The notes under the pieces: model-generated
Databases searched by the model: none
What the model was told of the DNA's origin: nothing
What the model saw: only the letters and a program-made list of their open reading frames with translations
Shown: piece after piece, positions 17,941 to 24,868 of the stretch
Layout of the letters: every line of letters starts with the position of its first letter
Numbering within the stretch: position 1 is the first letter of the stretch
Program-made: the position numbers and the translations under genes
Assembly (NCBI GenBank): GCA_965224815.1
Contig: CBDDAF010000003.1
Span: 434,001-498,000, forward strand
DNA length: 64,000 nt
Direction: 5' to 3'
Origin: CAYPEL01 sp036479985
GTDB taxonomy: Bacteria; Pseudomonadota; Gammaproteobacteria; DSM-19610

Positions 17941-17996
17941 GCATACCAGCAACTCCAAGCGACGCAAAAACTGCGCGCTTGAGTAGTACGTTTTGT
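17941..17996 (+). other. attC-like hairpin site
   Basis: Imperfect stem: ACTC-(C)-AAGCG at 17952-17961 pairs with CGCTT-GAGT at 17976-17984, leaving one extrahelical C, and is topped by CGCA/TGCG around AAAAC. The layout, a stem with an extrahelical base and a terminal hairpin, is that of integron attC sites. The core GACGCAAAAACTGCGCGCTT resembles the site at 19595-19655. The outer heptamers are degenerate. Confidence 0.5.
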
Positions 17997-18001
17997 GACA
18001 G

Positions 18002-18337
18002 GTGAATACCATAAAAGACTCGCTTCTTTATAGAACAAATCAAGCTTGGAAAGTACGCCTAATGACCTGGTGCGGTTTCCTAGGACTAGTTTTGGTTGGG
18101 CTACACTTTTTCTACAACTATTCGACTTGGCCTTATCTGAATTCGAGTATAGCAATCAGTTTATTAGCCATAGCAGGGCTATATTTTTATATTGCATATA
18201 GTATTAAATGTCCTAGTTGCAAAAAGAGTTGGTGGTGGAATGCTATTAAGTCACCTATAGGAAGTGGAGAACTTAAAAATATATCTAGTCAAACCACTTG
18301 CCCAATTTGTGGATTCACTGCTGATGCAGTCATATAA
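18002..18337 (+). CDS. Small membrane protein with zinc-ribbon Cys pairs
   Basis: 111 residues from GTG 18002, weakly supported; an ATG at 18062 is an alternative start. Two hydrophobic helices (WCGFLGLVLVGLHFFYNY and SSIAISLLAIAGLYFYIAYS) are followed by CPSC…CPICGF, two CxxC pairs that could hold zinc. The cytoplasmic zinc-ribbon tail suggests a structural or nucleic-acid-contact role, but the family is not recognised. It is flanked by attC-like sites on both sides. Confidence 0.6.
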   Translation: MNTIKDSLLYRTNQAWKVRLMTWCGFLGLVLVGLHFFYNYSTWPYLNSSIAISLLAIAGLYFYIAYSIKCPSCKKSWWWNAIKSPIGSGELKNISSQTTCPICGFTADAVI

Positions 18338-18342
18338 AATCT

Positions 18343-18382
18343 GATAACGAGACATGAGGTCTCATTTATCTAACTGTTAGAT
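18343..18382 (+). other. attC-like site
   Basis: Hairpin GATAA-c-GAGAC / GTCTC-at-TTATC (18343-18370), then ATCTAAC-T-GTTAGAT (18368-18382). The last heptamer GTTAGAT fits the attC right-end consensus GTTRRRY. The next start codon is 26 bp downstream. Confidence 0.45.
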
Positions 18383-18408
18383 GCTTAAATAGCAGAGAGG
18401 TATAAATT

Positions 18409-18597
18409 ATGAGTACAGCTAAAGACGAAGTAAAAACACTTCTAGATAAACTTCCAGATGATTGTTCACTTGAGGATGTTCAGTACCATCTTTACGTTGT
18501 GGGAAAGATCAACAGAGGAATTGGTCGATCTGAGAAGGAGGGCACGTTGAGTCAGGATGAAGTAGAAAGGAAGTTTAGTAAATGGACTGTGAAGTAG
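18409..18597 (+). CDS. Antitoxin-like protein of a broken parDE-type pair
   Basis: 62 residues with GAGAGG upstream. Acidic and helical: AKDEVKTLLDKLPDDCSLEDVQYHLYVVGKINRGIGRSE…LSQDEVERKFSKW. Such short proteins with an EV..LL..LPDD.S.ED pattern are the antitoxins placed just before ParE/RelE toxins. Its end overlaps the truncated toxin frame at 18582 by 16 bases, as is usual for these pairs. Because the toxin is broken, this antitoxin is now an orphan. Confidence 0.75.
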   Translation: MSTAKDEVKTLLDKLPDDCSLEDVQYHLYVVGKINRGIGRSEKEGTLSQDEVERKFSKWTVK

Positions 18598-18692
18598 AAT
18601 GGTCTCCTGAGGCAGCGGAAGACCTCGATTCAATCGCAAAATATATTGCTCGAGACTCTGAGTATTACGCCCGCGCAGTTGTTACAGAATAA
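18582..18692 (+). pseudogene. ParE-family toxin, truncated after 36 residues
   Basis: It starts MDCEVEWSPEAAEDLDSIAK and continues YIARDSEYYARAVVTE, the clear N-terminus of a ParE-type toxin, which normally has ~90-100 residues. The frame stops at 18690-18692, three bases before the 65-bp repeat copy 2 begins, and nothing downstream continues the family. The loss of the C-terminal strands with the catalytic or binding residues should inactivate it. Insertion of, or recombination at, the repeat is the simplest cause. Confidence 0.85.
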
Positions 18693-18695
18693 TTA

Positions 18696-18760
18696 GGTGT
18701 CAGAGAACAAATGATTCCAATATTAACAATAATTCCTTTCTGCGCTAGTTTTTATAAAAC
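18696..18760 (+). repeat. 65-bp intergenic repeat, copy 2
   Basis: It matches 17534-17598 over its whole length with about 13 differences by eye. The inverted repeat is weaker here. It abuts the truncated toxin on the left, and the next gene begins 3 bp after it. Confidence 0.8.
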
Positions 18761-18763
18761 AAA

Positions 18764-19594
18764 ATGTCGCAACCAAAATCTGATGCAATATTTAGATACA
18801 AATATTTGCCAATGTGTAAAGGCTCGTTAAAAGTAATTAGTGAAGGAACAATTAAATTTTCTTCGCCTGATGAATTTAATGATCCGTTTGATTGCGCTCC
18901 AGACTATGATGTAAAAAAGAATATTGAATACATTTCAAGGCGTCCTGATTTATTAAAAACCGCAGGAAAAAAATTAGGCTTATCACCTGCCAAGCGCTTA
19001 CAACATAAAAAAGTTATGCTAAGAAACATTGAGCGAGCAACATCTGAGGATAATTATGGCGCGAATATTTCCAAACAATCAGGTATTTGCTGTCTTTCAA
19101 AGGCCCCTTTAAATTTATTGATGTGGGCACATTACGCAAAAGACCATACAGGTTTTGTCGTGGAGTTTCGTATTCCACAAAATGTGAAGTGCACGAAGGG
19201 CGAAGCATATGAATATTTATTGAAATATTTATATCCGCTTGAAGTTGTATATTCTGAAGACAAACCAGTAATCGACCCGTCTGATAACGATGTCATCAAC
19301 ACAAAAAAACAATATTTAACTAAGAGCAAAGATTGGGAATATGAGCAAGAAGAGCGTGTTGTAGATAATATGCGTGGTAGCGGTATACACCCATATGAGC
19401 ATAAAATAATACTTAAATCTGTTATAGCTGGATTAAAAATGAAAGACACAGACTATACTAGTTTAAAGTCGACAATCCACAAAATTAACAGCGAAATGGA
19501 AATCAATGTTAAATTGTATAAAGCTGAAAAATTGAAAGGGAAGTTTGCACTTTTTGTTCCTGGGCGTGACGACCTAAGTGATTGCTCAAACTAA
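18764..19594 (+). CDS. DUF2971 domain protein
   Basis: 276 residues. DUF2971 signature: an opening FRYKYLP, KFSSPDEFNDPFDC at ~32-45, then SGICCLSKAPLNLLMWAHYAKDHTGFVVEF at ~107-136, and WEYEQEERV at ~200. Family function is not established; members are frequent in mobile islands and defence neighbourhoods. AT-rich compared with the core genome. No Shine-Dalgarno is evident, and the start follows the 65-bp repeat by 3 bp. Its stop codon is immediately followed by an attC-like left heptamer, so it is probably a cassette gene. Confidence 0.85.
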   Translation: MSQPKSDAIFRYKYLPMCKGSLKVISEGTIKFSSPDEFNDPFDCAPDYDVKKNIEYISRRPDLLKTAGKKLGLSPAKRLQHKKVMLRNIERATSEDNYGANISKQSGICCLSKAPLNLLMWAHYAKDHTGFVVEFRIPQNVKCTKGEAYEYLLKYLYPLEVVYSEDKPVIDPSDNDVINTKKQYLTKSKDWEYEQEERVVDNMRGSGIHPYEHKIILKSVIAGLKMKDTDYTSLKSTIHKINSEMEINVKLYKAEKLKGKFALFVPGRDDLSDCSN

Positions 19595-19655
19595 ACTTAA
19601 CCAGCAGTTTCATGTGTCAGCAACGCAAAAACCGCGTTTGAGCGGTATGTTATAC
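19595..19655 (+). other. attC-like site
   Basis: Left heptamer ACTTAAC (fits RYYYAAC) begins at the base after the stop codon. The core has AACGC-AAAAACC-GCGTT, followed by TTGAGCGGTATG and right heptamer GTTATAC at 19649. 61 bp overall; the next start lies 21 bp downstream. The core matches the site at 17941-17996. Confidence 0.6.
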
Positions 19656-19676
19656 GTCAGAAAAGAGGTGAAGGGA

Positions 19677-19937
19677 ATGCCAGAAATTAGTAGATTCTTA
19701 GAAATCATTATCGCCATGTATTACAACGATCATGCGCCACCTCACTTCCATGCTCAATATGGAGAAATGGAAATGAGAGTGAATATTCTTACTGGCGAGG
19801 TAATGTCGGTGGATTTTCCTCGTCGCGCCGAGAGACTTGTACTAGAATGATATGAGCTTCACAAGGACGAACTAACCACAAATTGGGCATTAGCTGAAGA
19901 GAGGAAACCTCTCCAGAAGATTGAGCCATTGGAGTAG
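19677..19937 (+). pseudogene. DUF4160 protein interrupted by one in-frame TGA
   Basis: It begins MPEISRFLEIIIAMYYNDHA and has the PPHFHAQYGEMEMRVNI core typical of DUF4160. At codon 58 (19848-19850) a TGA stands where the family has Trp (LVLE-stop-YELHKDEL, usually EW..LH..EL). After it the frame stays open and family-like for 28 codons (NWALAEERKPLQKIEPLE) to a normal stop at 19935-19937. A single TGG to TGA change explains this. AGAGGTG precedes the ATG at good distance. It is paired with DUF2442 directly downstream. The shortened 57-residue product may be inactive. Confidence 0.85.
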
Positions 19938-19941
19938 AGTG

Positions 19942-20181
19942 ATGACACCAAGACTGAAAAATGCAATATACGTAGAAGGCTACAAGATTGAGGTATCGTT
20001 CACCGATGGTGTTACCGGTGTAATTGATCTTGAAAGTGAGTTATGGGGAGAGGTATTTGAACCGCTCAAAAAGCTTGAAAATTTCCGCGCATTTAAGCTA
20101 GACCTCGAATTAAAGACAATTGTTTGGCCTACCGGAGCCGATCTTGCTCCAGAGTTCTTATACCAAAAAGCTGTCGCATAA
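19942..20181 (+). CDS. DUF2442 protein, partner of DUF4160
   Basis: 79 residues from ATG 19942, chosen because GGAG lies 7 nt upstream; a TTG 21 bp earlier is unlikely. It has the family pattern of a beta-rich start (IEVSFTDGVTGVIDLESELW) and VWPTGADLAPEFLY near the end. DUF4160-DUF2442 pairs recur in bacterial genomes and are suspected toxin-antitoxin-like modules (established co-occurrence; function not proven). Its upstream partner carries a stop, so the pair may be dead or regulated. The stop codon lies inside an attC-like left heptamer. Confidence 0.85.
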   Translation: MTPRLKNAIYVEGYKIEVSFTDGVTGVIDLESELWGEVFEPLKKLENFRAFKLDLELKTIVWPTGADLAPEFLYQKAVA

Positions 20182-20259
20182 CCAGGTAAATCAACGCAAA
20201 TAATGTGCCGGAGGGGTATAAAATATATCCCTCCGACACTTTTTTACGAACTGTTATAA
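20176..20259 (+). other. attC-like site with internal terminator-like hairpin
   Basis: Left heptamer GCATAAC contains the DUF2442 stop codon; the right heptamer is GTTATAA at 20253. Inside, GTGCCGGAGGGGTATA (20205-20220) pairs with 20224-20239 and is followed by TTTTTT, so it can also terminate transcription. The next start is 19 bp after the right heptamer. Confidence 0.55.
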
Positions 20260-20278
20260 AGCTACACAGAGAGCATTT

Positions 20279-20416
20279 ATGAATTTAGTATTGCTTCCTG
20301 GACTTGACGGAACGGGTGAATTATTCAGGCCATTTATTGAGATTCTACCAAAAGATATAAATGCGTTAGTGATTTCGTACCCGGGCAATATAAAACTAAG
20401 CTATGAAGAATTATAA
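20279..20416 (+). pseudogene. N-terminal fragment of an alpha/beta hydrolase
   Basis: 45 codons: MNLVLLPGLDGTGELFRPFI, then YPG and YEEL before a stop. This is the opening strand and oxyanion-hole loop (LPGLDGTG) of an alpha/beta hydrolase. The nucleophile elbow, acid and catalytic His are all missing. The stop leads straight into a hairpin at 20414-20459. Probably a cassette gene cut short by recombination. Confidence 0.75.
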
Positions 20417-20508
20417 AGGTGACGGAGGGATTAAATTATAATCTCTCCGTCGCCTTTATACCTTTATACAGTCACCTTTATACATCACTGTCTAACATAC
20501 TGTTATAT
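20414..20508 (+). other. Hairpin and attC-like right end
   Basis: GACGGAG(G)GATTA pairs with TAATC(T)CTCCGTC around AATTA, inside AAAGG/CCTTT arms (20414-20459). A TCTAAC…GTTATAT end follows (GTTATAT at 20502-20508), and the next start is 21 bp beyond. The left heptamer is not recognisable, as expected if the preceding gene was truncated with it. Confidence 0.4.
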
Positions 20509-20529
20509 TTTTAAAAAAGGAAATCAATA

Positions 20530-20958
20530 ATGAAAATAATTCTTATATTGGTTGTAATTTTATTCACAAATTCAGCGTTTGCAGCAAACAAAACAGCAGA
20601 GGATTTAGTGAGAAATGGATTGCATGCATATAAAACTGGTGGGGCACGTGCCGCTATTGAAGCGTGGATAAAAGACAGCGGGATTGAGGGTAGTAAAGAA
20701 GCATTAAGCCAAGCAAACACTCTTCGGCAGGTTGAAGATTTCTATGGTACATATGAAAGTTATGAAATAGTAAAAACCCATAAAATATCTAAAAGATCAA
20801 CATCACTACAGTTTGTCATGAACTTTGACAAAGGTGTTGCATATGTAATCTTTCAAGCATATAAAACAAAAGGTGGCATCTGGATAGCTACTCAATTTAA
20901 ATTTCATACCGAAGCTGCGCAGGTTTGGCCTATATCAGACGTATACGGTAGTAAATAA
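20530..20958 (+). CDS. Small exported protein of unknown function
   Basis: 142 residues with AAGGAAA upstream. Clear signal peptide MKIILILVVILFTNSAFA|ANK. The mature part starts with a helical stretch (TAEDLVRNGLHAYKTGGARA…IEAWIKDSG) and ends in strands (VAYVIFQAYKTKGGIWIATQFKFHTEA), a layout seen in small alpha+beta cone-fold proteins, though this is only inference. The family is not recognised. No cysteines. Attachment-like heptamers on both sides (right end at 20502, left end at 20959) mark it as a likely gene cassette. Confidence 0.75.
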   Translation: MKIILILVVILFTNSAFAANKTAEDLVRNGLHAYKTGGARAAIEAWIKDSGIEGSKEALSQANTLRQVEDFYGTYESYEIVKTHKISKRSTSLQFVMNFDKGVAYVIFQAYKTKGGIWIATQFKFHTEAAQVWPISDVYGSK

Positions 20959-21033
20959 ATATAACAAATCATTTAACATGGACTGTCAAACTACGCCGTT
21001 TTTTCTTCCAGTCCGCTATGCAGCCAGTTAATT
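20959..21033 (+). other. VCR-like attC site
   Basis: Left heptamer ATATAAC begins one base after the stop. The core GGACTGTCAA…CGCCGTTT…CCAGTCC has the 6-bp stem GGACTG (20980-20985) and CAGTCC (21009-21014), closely recalling the GGACTGTCAACGC…TTCCAGTCC core of Vibrio repeats. The candidate right heptamer is GTTAATT at 21027. Next start at 21064. Confidence 0.65.
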
Positions 21034-21063
21034 CAAACGTTTTGAAAAACAATAGAGGTTACA

Positions 21064-21603
21064 GTGATTGTTGAAGGCCAGATCCCTTTACTGGAAAATA
21101 TATTGACGGAATGGAAGGAGACTATCGGAAATGAGTATGAAGGATATAAAAATCATGTGTACCGCATGATCCATTTTTGTCTTGCTCTTAAAGATTGCAG
21201 TGAGGAAGAAAAGGAAAAAATCATTATTGCAGGTGCTTTCCACGACATCGGGATATGGATTAATAACACAATTGATTACATTCCCCCCTCATTACCGCCA
21301 GCAATGGAATATCTAAAAAGCAGAAACCTGGAAGCATGGTCTACTGAAATAGAACTAATGATCACCGAGCATCACAAGATTAGGGAGTACGAAAATATAA
21401 CTTATCCACTTGTCGAACTTTTTCGTAAAGGAGATTTGGTTGATTTTTCCTGTGGTTTATTTAAATTTGGCATACCTAAAGCTTATATAAATCAAGTTAA
21501 AGTCAAATTTCCAAATGCAGATTTCCATAAGAATCTAGGTAAGAGAGCGGTGAAATGGTTTGCAAAGCATCCTTTAAATCCAGCTCCAATGATGAAATGG
21601 TAA
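21064..21603 (+). CDS. HD-domain phosphohydrolase-like protein
   Basis: 179 residues from a GTG start with AGAGG upstream. HD-superfamily metal ligands are visible: His in YKNHVYRMIHF (~29), His-Asp in AGAFHDIGIW (~60), paired His in ITEHHKIREY (~103) and Asp in RKGDLVDFS (~127). HD proteins of this size hydrolyse phosphate esters of nucleotides or similar metabolites; the substrate is unknown. The heptamer GCATAAC one base past the stop (21605-21611) suggests it is the last cassette of the array; a matching right end was not found. Confidence 0.8.
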   Translation: MIVEGQIPLLENILTEWKETIGNEYEGYKNHVYRMIHFCLALKDCSEEEKEKIIIAGAFHDIGIWINNTIDYIPPSLPPAMEYLKSRNLEAWSTEIELMITEHHKIREYENITYPLVELFRKGDLVDFSCGLFKFGIPKAYINQVKVKFPNADFHKNLGKRAVKWFAKHPLNPAPMMKW

Positions 21604-21604
21604 A

Positions 21605-21611
21605 GCATAAC
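21605..21611 (+). other. Orphan attC-type left heptamer
   Basis: GCATAAC one base after the HD gene stop, the same heptamer that closes the DUF2442 gene. No hairpin or right heptamer follows before the metal operon, so it may be the edge of the array. Confidence 0.35.
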
Positions 21612-21710
21612 AATCGTATCCACTATACTGCGTACATCCCTCGAAAAAGTAGACACGCACAGACGTAAATTAGCTTGATGCTTAAGATGGCATCTTCTCC
21701 AAATATTTAT

Positions 21711-24700
21711 TTACTCTGATTTTCGATAAGTCAAACGATACAACACCGGCAATACCAGCAGTGTCAGTAGCGTTGAGGAAATAATTCCCCCGATCACAAC
21801 GGTTGCCAATGGTCTTTGAACCTCTGCACCTGTACCGACATTGAATGCCATCGGCACAAAACCAAGGCTGGCAACCAGTGCTGTCATTAACACGGGTCTC
21901 AAGCGGGTAAGCGCGCCATCGGTTATTGCGCGTTCCAGACCGATGCCTTGTTTACGTAGGTCGCGAATAAACGAGAGCATGACAATACCGTTTAATACGG
22001 CCACACCGGATAATGCGATAAAGCCTACCGCAGCTGAAATAGACAAGGGCATATCACGTATAGCCAATGCCGCTACGCCACCGGTTAATGCTAATGGGAT
22101 GCCTGTAAATACCAATGCAGCATCTTTCACAGAGTTGAAGGCCATAAACAACAGGCCAAAAATTATCAGCAGGGTGAGCGGTACTACGAGCGACAGGCGT
22201 TTTGACGCTGATATTAACTGTTCAAAGGTGCCGCCATAATCCAGCCAGTAACCGGAAGGTAAGCTGACACGATTTTGCACAGCAGTTTGTACGTCCGTAA
22301 CAAAGCTACCGAGGTCGCGTCCGCGTACATTGGCGGTAACAAATACGCGGCGTTTACCGTTTTCACGACTGATTTGATTAGGCCCGATAGTGAATTCAAC
22401 GTTAGCCACTTCAACCAGCGGGATTGTTTCAGCCGGGTTTTGTGCAACGCCAAGTGTATCAGCGTCTCCGGCTATTTCGCGTTCATTGACACTCGGTAAA
22501 CGGATGGGCAACTGTTTTAGTGCTGTGAGATCTTCGCGGATATCTTCAGGTAAGCGTATCACCAGATCAAAGCGCCGGTCGCCTTCGAATATTTGACCAA
22601 CGATTTCACCCTCCACAGCCATGCGTAAAGTTTCCTGAATACTAGCCACATCCAGTCCGTAAAAGGCAAGTTTCTCCCGGTCAGGTGTCACAGTTAACAT
22701 GGGTAAACCGGTGGCCTGTTCAGTGCGTACGTCGGCGGCACCCGGTATGGTCGCGACAACACGTTCAATTTGTTCGGCGAGTTCTGTCAGTGTTTCAAAA
22801 TCATCACCGTAGATTTTTACGGCAAGATCAGAGCGCACGCCAGCAATGAGTTCATTGAAGCGCATCTGAATAGGTTGTGTGAATTCATAATTATTACCAG
22901 GGATACTCTTCGCCGCCACTTCTATTTCAGAAACCAGTGTGGATTTTGGTTTGCGCGGATCAGGCCAGGCTTCTCTGGGTTTCATAATGATAAAGGTATC
23001 AGCAACATTTGGTGGCATTGGGTCTGTAGCAACTTCCGCTGTACCGATTTTGGTGAACACATGTGATACCTCCGGAAACTCACGCAGACGTGCTTCCAGT
23101 ACGGTTTGCATTTCAACCGCCTGGGTCAAACTGGTTCCTGGGATACGTAACGCGTGCAGTGCAATGTCACCCTCATCGAGGGTAGGGAGGAACTCTGTAC
23201 CCAGGCGACTAGCCTGTACACTCGCCAGCATGACCAGCGCAATGGCTACAGCGACTACTGGCCAGCGATAATGCATCACAAATTTTAGTGCCGGTGTGTA
23301 AACCTGTCGTGCCCATTGCATGACAAAGTTTTCTTTTTCAGCTACGCGCCCACGGACAAACAAAGCGACACTGGCTGGCACCAGTGTTAATGACAGTATC
23401 AAGGCGGACATTAATGCGATAATGACCGTAAAGGCCATCGGGTGAAAAAGTTTTCCTTCCACGCCGCTCAGGGCGAAGATCGGTACATAGACAATCAGGA
23501 TGATCATGACGCCGAACACGCTGGGTTTTATCACTTCCAGCGTGGCAACATGCACCACTCGCAGTCGTTCCTTTAAATCAGGTAATCCGCTATGCGTTCG
23601 TTGATAATTAGCCAGGTGCCGTAAACAGTTTTCCACGATGATCACAGCCCCATCGACGATCAGACCGAAATCCAGCGCACCCAGACTCATCAGGTTACCG
23701 GAAACCCGGGAGGCAACCATACCCGTGATGGTCATTAACATGGCTATTGGAATAACAGCGGCTGTTAACAGGGCGGCACGCCAGTTACCGAGCAACAGGA
23801 ACAGCACAACAATGACCAGTAATGCACCTTCTGTAAGATTCTTTTGAACGGTCGCGATGGTTTTGTCAACCAGCGAGGTGCGATCGTAAAGTGGATTCAG
23901 TTCCACTCCCTCCGGTAATGAGGCTTTAATTGTTTCTAGACGTTTTGCAGCCGCTTGTGCGACCTGTCGGCTGTTCTCGCCAATCAACATGAACACCGTG
24001 CCGAGTACAACTTCTTTGCCATTTTGTGTCGCCGCGCCACTGCGTAATTCACTACCTAGCTGGATATCGGCCACGTCTTCAATGGTGATGGGTACACCTT
24101 GGCGTTTGACAATGGTGATGTGTTTAAGATCATCCAGTGTGGTTATCTGACCAGCTGATCGAATCAGGTATTGGGAACCAAAGCGTTCAATATAACCGGC
24201 CCCGGTATTCGTATTATTACGCGCCAGTGCTGCCATCACATCCTGCAGGCTCAGGTCATAGGCCAATAATTTATCGGGATGTGGCAGGACATGAAATTGT
24301 TTGCGGTAACCGCCAATGGTATTGACTTCAACCACACCGGGTGTCTGGCGCAGTTGTGGACGCACGATCCAGTCCTGAACGGTACGCAACGTCATCGGGT
24401 CATGAACCGCGCCTTCTTTATTGCTCACGGTGTACATAAAAATTTCACCGAGACCCGTAGCAATCGGACCCATGGCAGGCTCAATGCCTTCTGACAAACG
24501 CGCCTTCACTTCACTGAGCCGTTCATTGACTAATTGACGTGCAAAATAGATATCCGTGCCGTCTTTAAAAATAATCGTGACTTGCGACAGGCCATAGCGG
24601 GAAAGAGAACGGGTGTAGTCCAGTTTGGGTAAACCCGCCATGGCTGTTTCAATTGGAAAAGTAATCCGTTGTTCGGACTCAAGGGGTGAATATCCGGCAG

Positions 24701-24857
24701 CTTCGGTATTGATCTGCACTTGCACATTGGTAATGTCCGGCACAGCATCGATAGGTAGACGATTGAAGTTATAGATGCCCAGTAATGCCAGTGCCGCCAC
24801 TACGAATAACACCAGCCAGCGATGCGCCAGTGAAAGACTGATAATGTGATTCAACAT
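21711..24857 (-). CDS. czcA: Heavy-metal RND pump, CzcA type (divalent cations)
   Basis: 1048 residues, full length. The TM4 motif DFGLIVDGAVIIVENCLRH (~396-414) is the form seen in Co/Zn/Cd pumps (DFG.IVDGAV..VEN); it carries the Asp/Glu relay residues. N-terminal LPIDAVPDITNVQVQ and two porter domains are as expected. It exports divalent metal ions from periplasm or cytoplasm across the outer membrane, driven by protons. Last gene of czcC-czcB-czcA on the minus strand, starting 11 bp after czcB. Exact metal (Co, Zn, Cd or Ni) cannot be fixed from sequence. Confidence 0.93.
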   Translation of the reverse strand: MLNHIISLSLAHRWLVLFVVAALALLGIYNFNRLPIDAVPDITNVQVQINTEAAGYSPLESEQRITFPIETAMAGLPKLDYTRSLSRYGLSQVTIIFKDGTDIYFARQLVNERLSEVKARLSEGIEPAMGPIATGLGEIFMYTVSNKEGAVHDPMTLRTVQDWIVRPQLRQTPGVVEVNTIGGYRKQFHVLPHPDKLLAYDLSLQDVMAALARNNTNTGAGYIERFGSQYLIRSAGQITTLDDLKHITIVKRQGVPITIEDVADIQLGSELRSGAATQNGKEVVLGTVFMLIGENSRQVAQAAAKRLETIKASLPEGVELNPLYDRTSLVDKTIATVQKNLTEGALLVIVVLFLLLGNWRAALLTAAVIPIAMLMTITGMVASRVSGNLMSLGALDFGLIVDGAVIIVENCLRHLANYQRTHSGLPDLKERLRVVHVATLEVIKPSVFGVMIILIVYVPIFALSGVEGKLFHPMAFTVIIALMSALILSLTLVPASVALFVRGRVAEKENFVMQWARQVYTPALKFVMHYRWPVVAVAIALVMLASVQASRLGTEFLPTLDEGDIALHALRIPGTSLTQAVEMQTVLEARLREFPEVSHVFTKIGTAEVATDPMPPNVADTFIIMKPREAWPDPRKPKSTLVSEIEVAAKSIPGNNYEFTQPIQMRFNELIAGVRSDLAVKIYGDDFETLTELAEQIERVVATIPGAADVRTEQATGLPMLTVTPDREKLAFYGLDVASIQETLRMAVEGEIVGQIFEGDRRFDLVIRLPEDIREDLTALKQLPIRLPSVNEREIAGDADTLGVAQNPAETIPLVEVANVEFTIGPNQISRENGKRRVFVTANVRGRDLGSFVTDVQTAVQNRVSLPSGYWLDYGGTFEQLISASKRLSLVVPLTLLIIFGLLFMAFNSVKDAALVFTGIPLALTGGVAALAIRDMPLSISAAVGFIALSGVAVLNGIVMLSFIRDLRKQGIGLERAITDGALTRLRPVLMTALVASLGFVPMAFNVGTGAEVQRPLATVVIGGIISSTLLTLLVLPVLYRLTYRKSE

Positions 24858-24868
24858 ATCATTTAGCC

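Noticed and set aside
19578..19676. Extended N-terminus of the DUF4160 frame
   Set aside because: It would read through the attC-like site; the family starts at MPEISRF with its own ribosome site.
19848..19850. Selenocysteine at the DUF4160 TGA
   Set aside because: The family has Trp at this place, and no selenocysteine insertion hairpin was seen.
21001..21060. Terminator for the exported protein gene
   Set aside because: The GGACTG/CAGTCC stem lacks a downstream U run and fits an attC core better.
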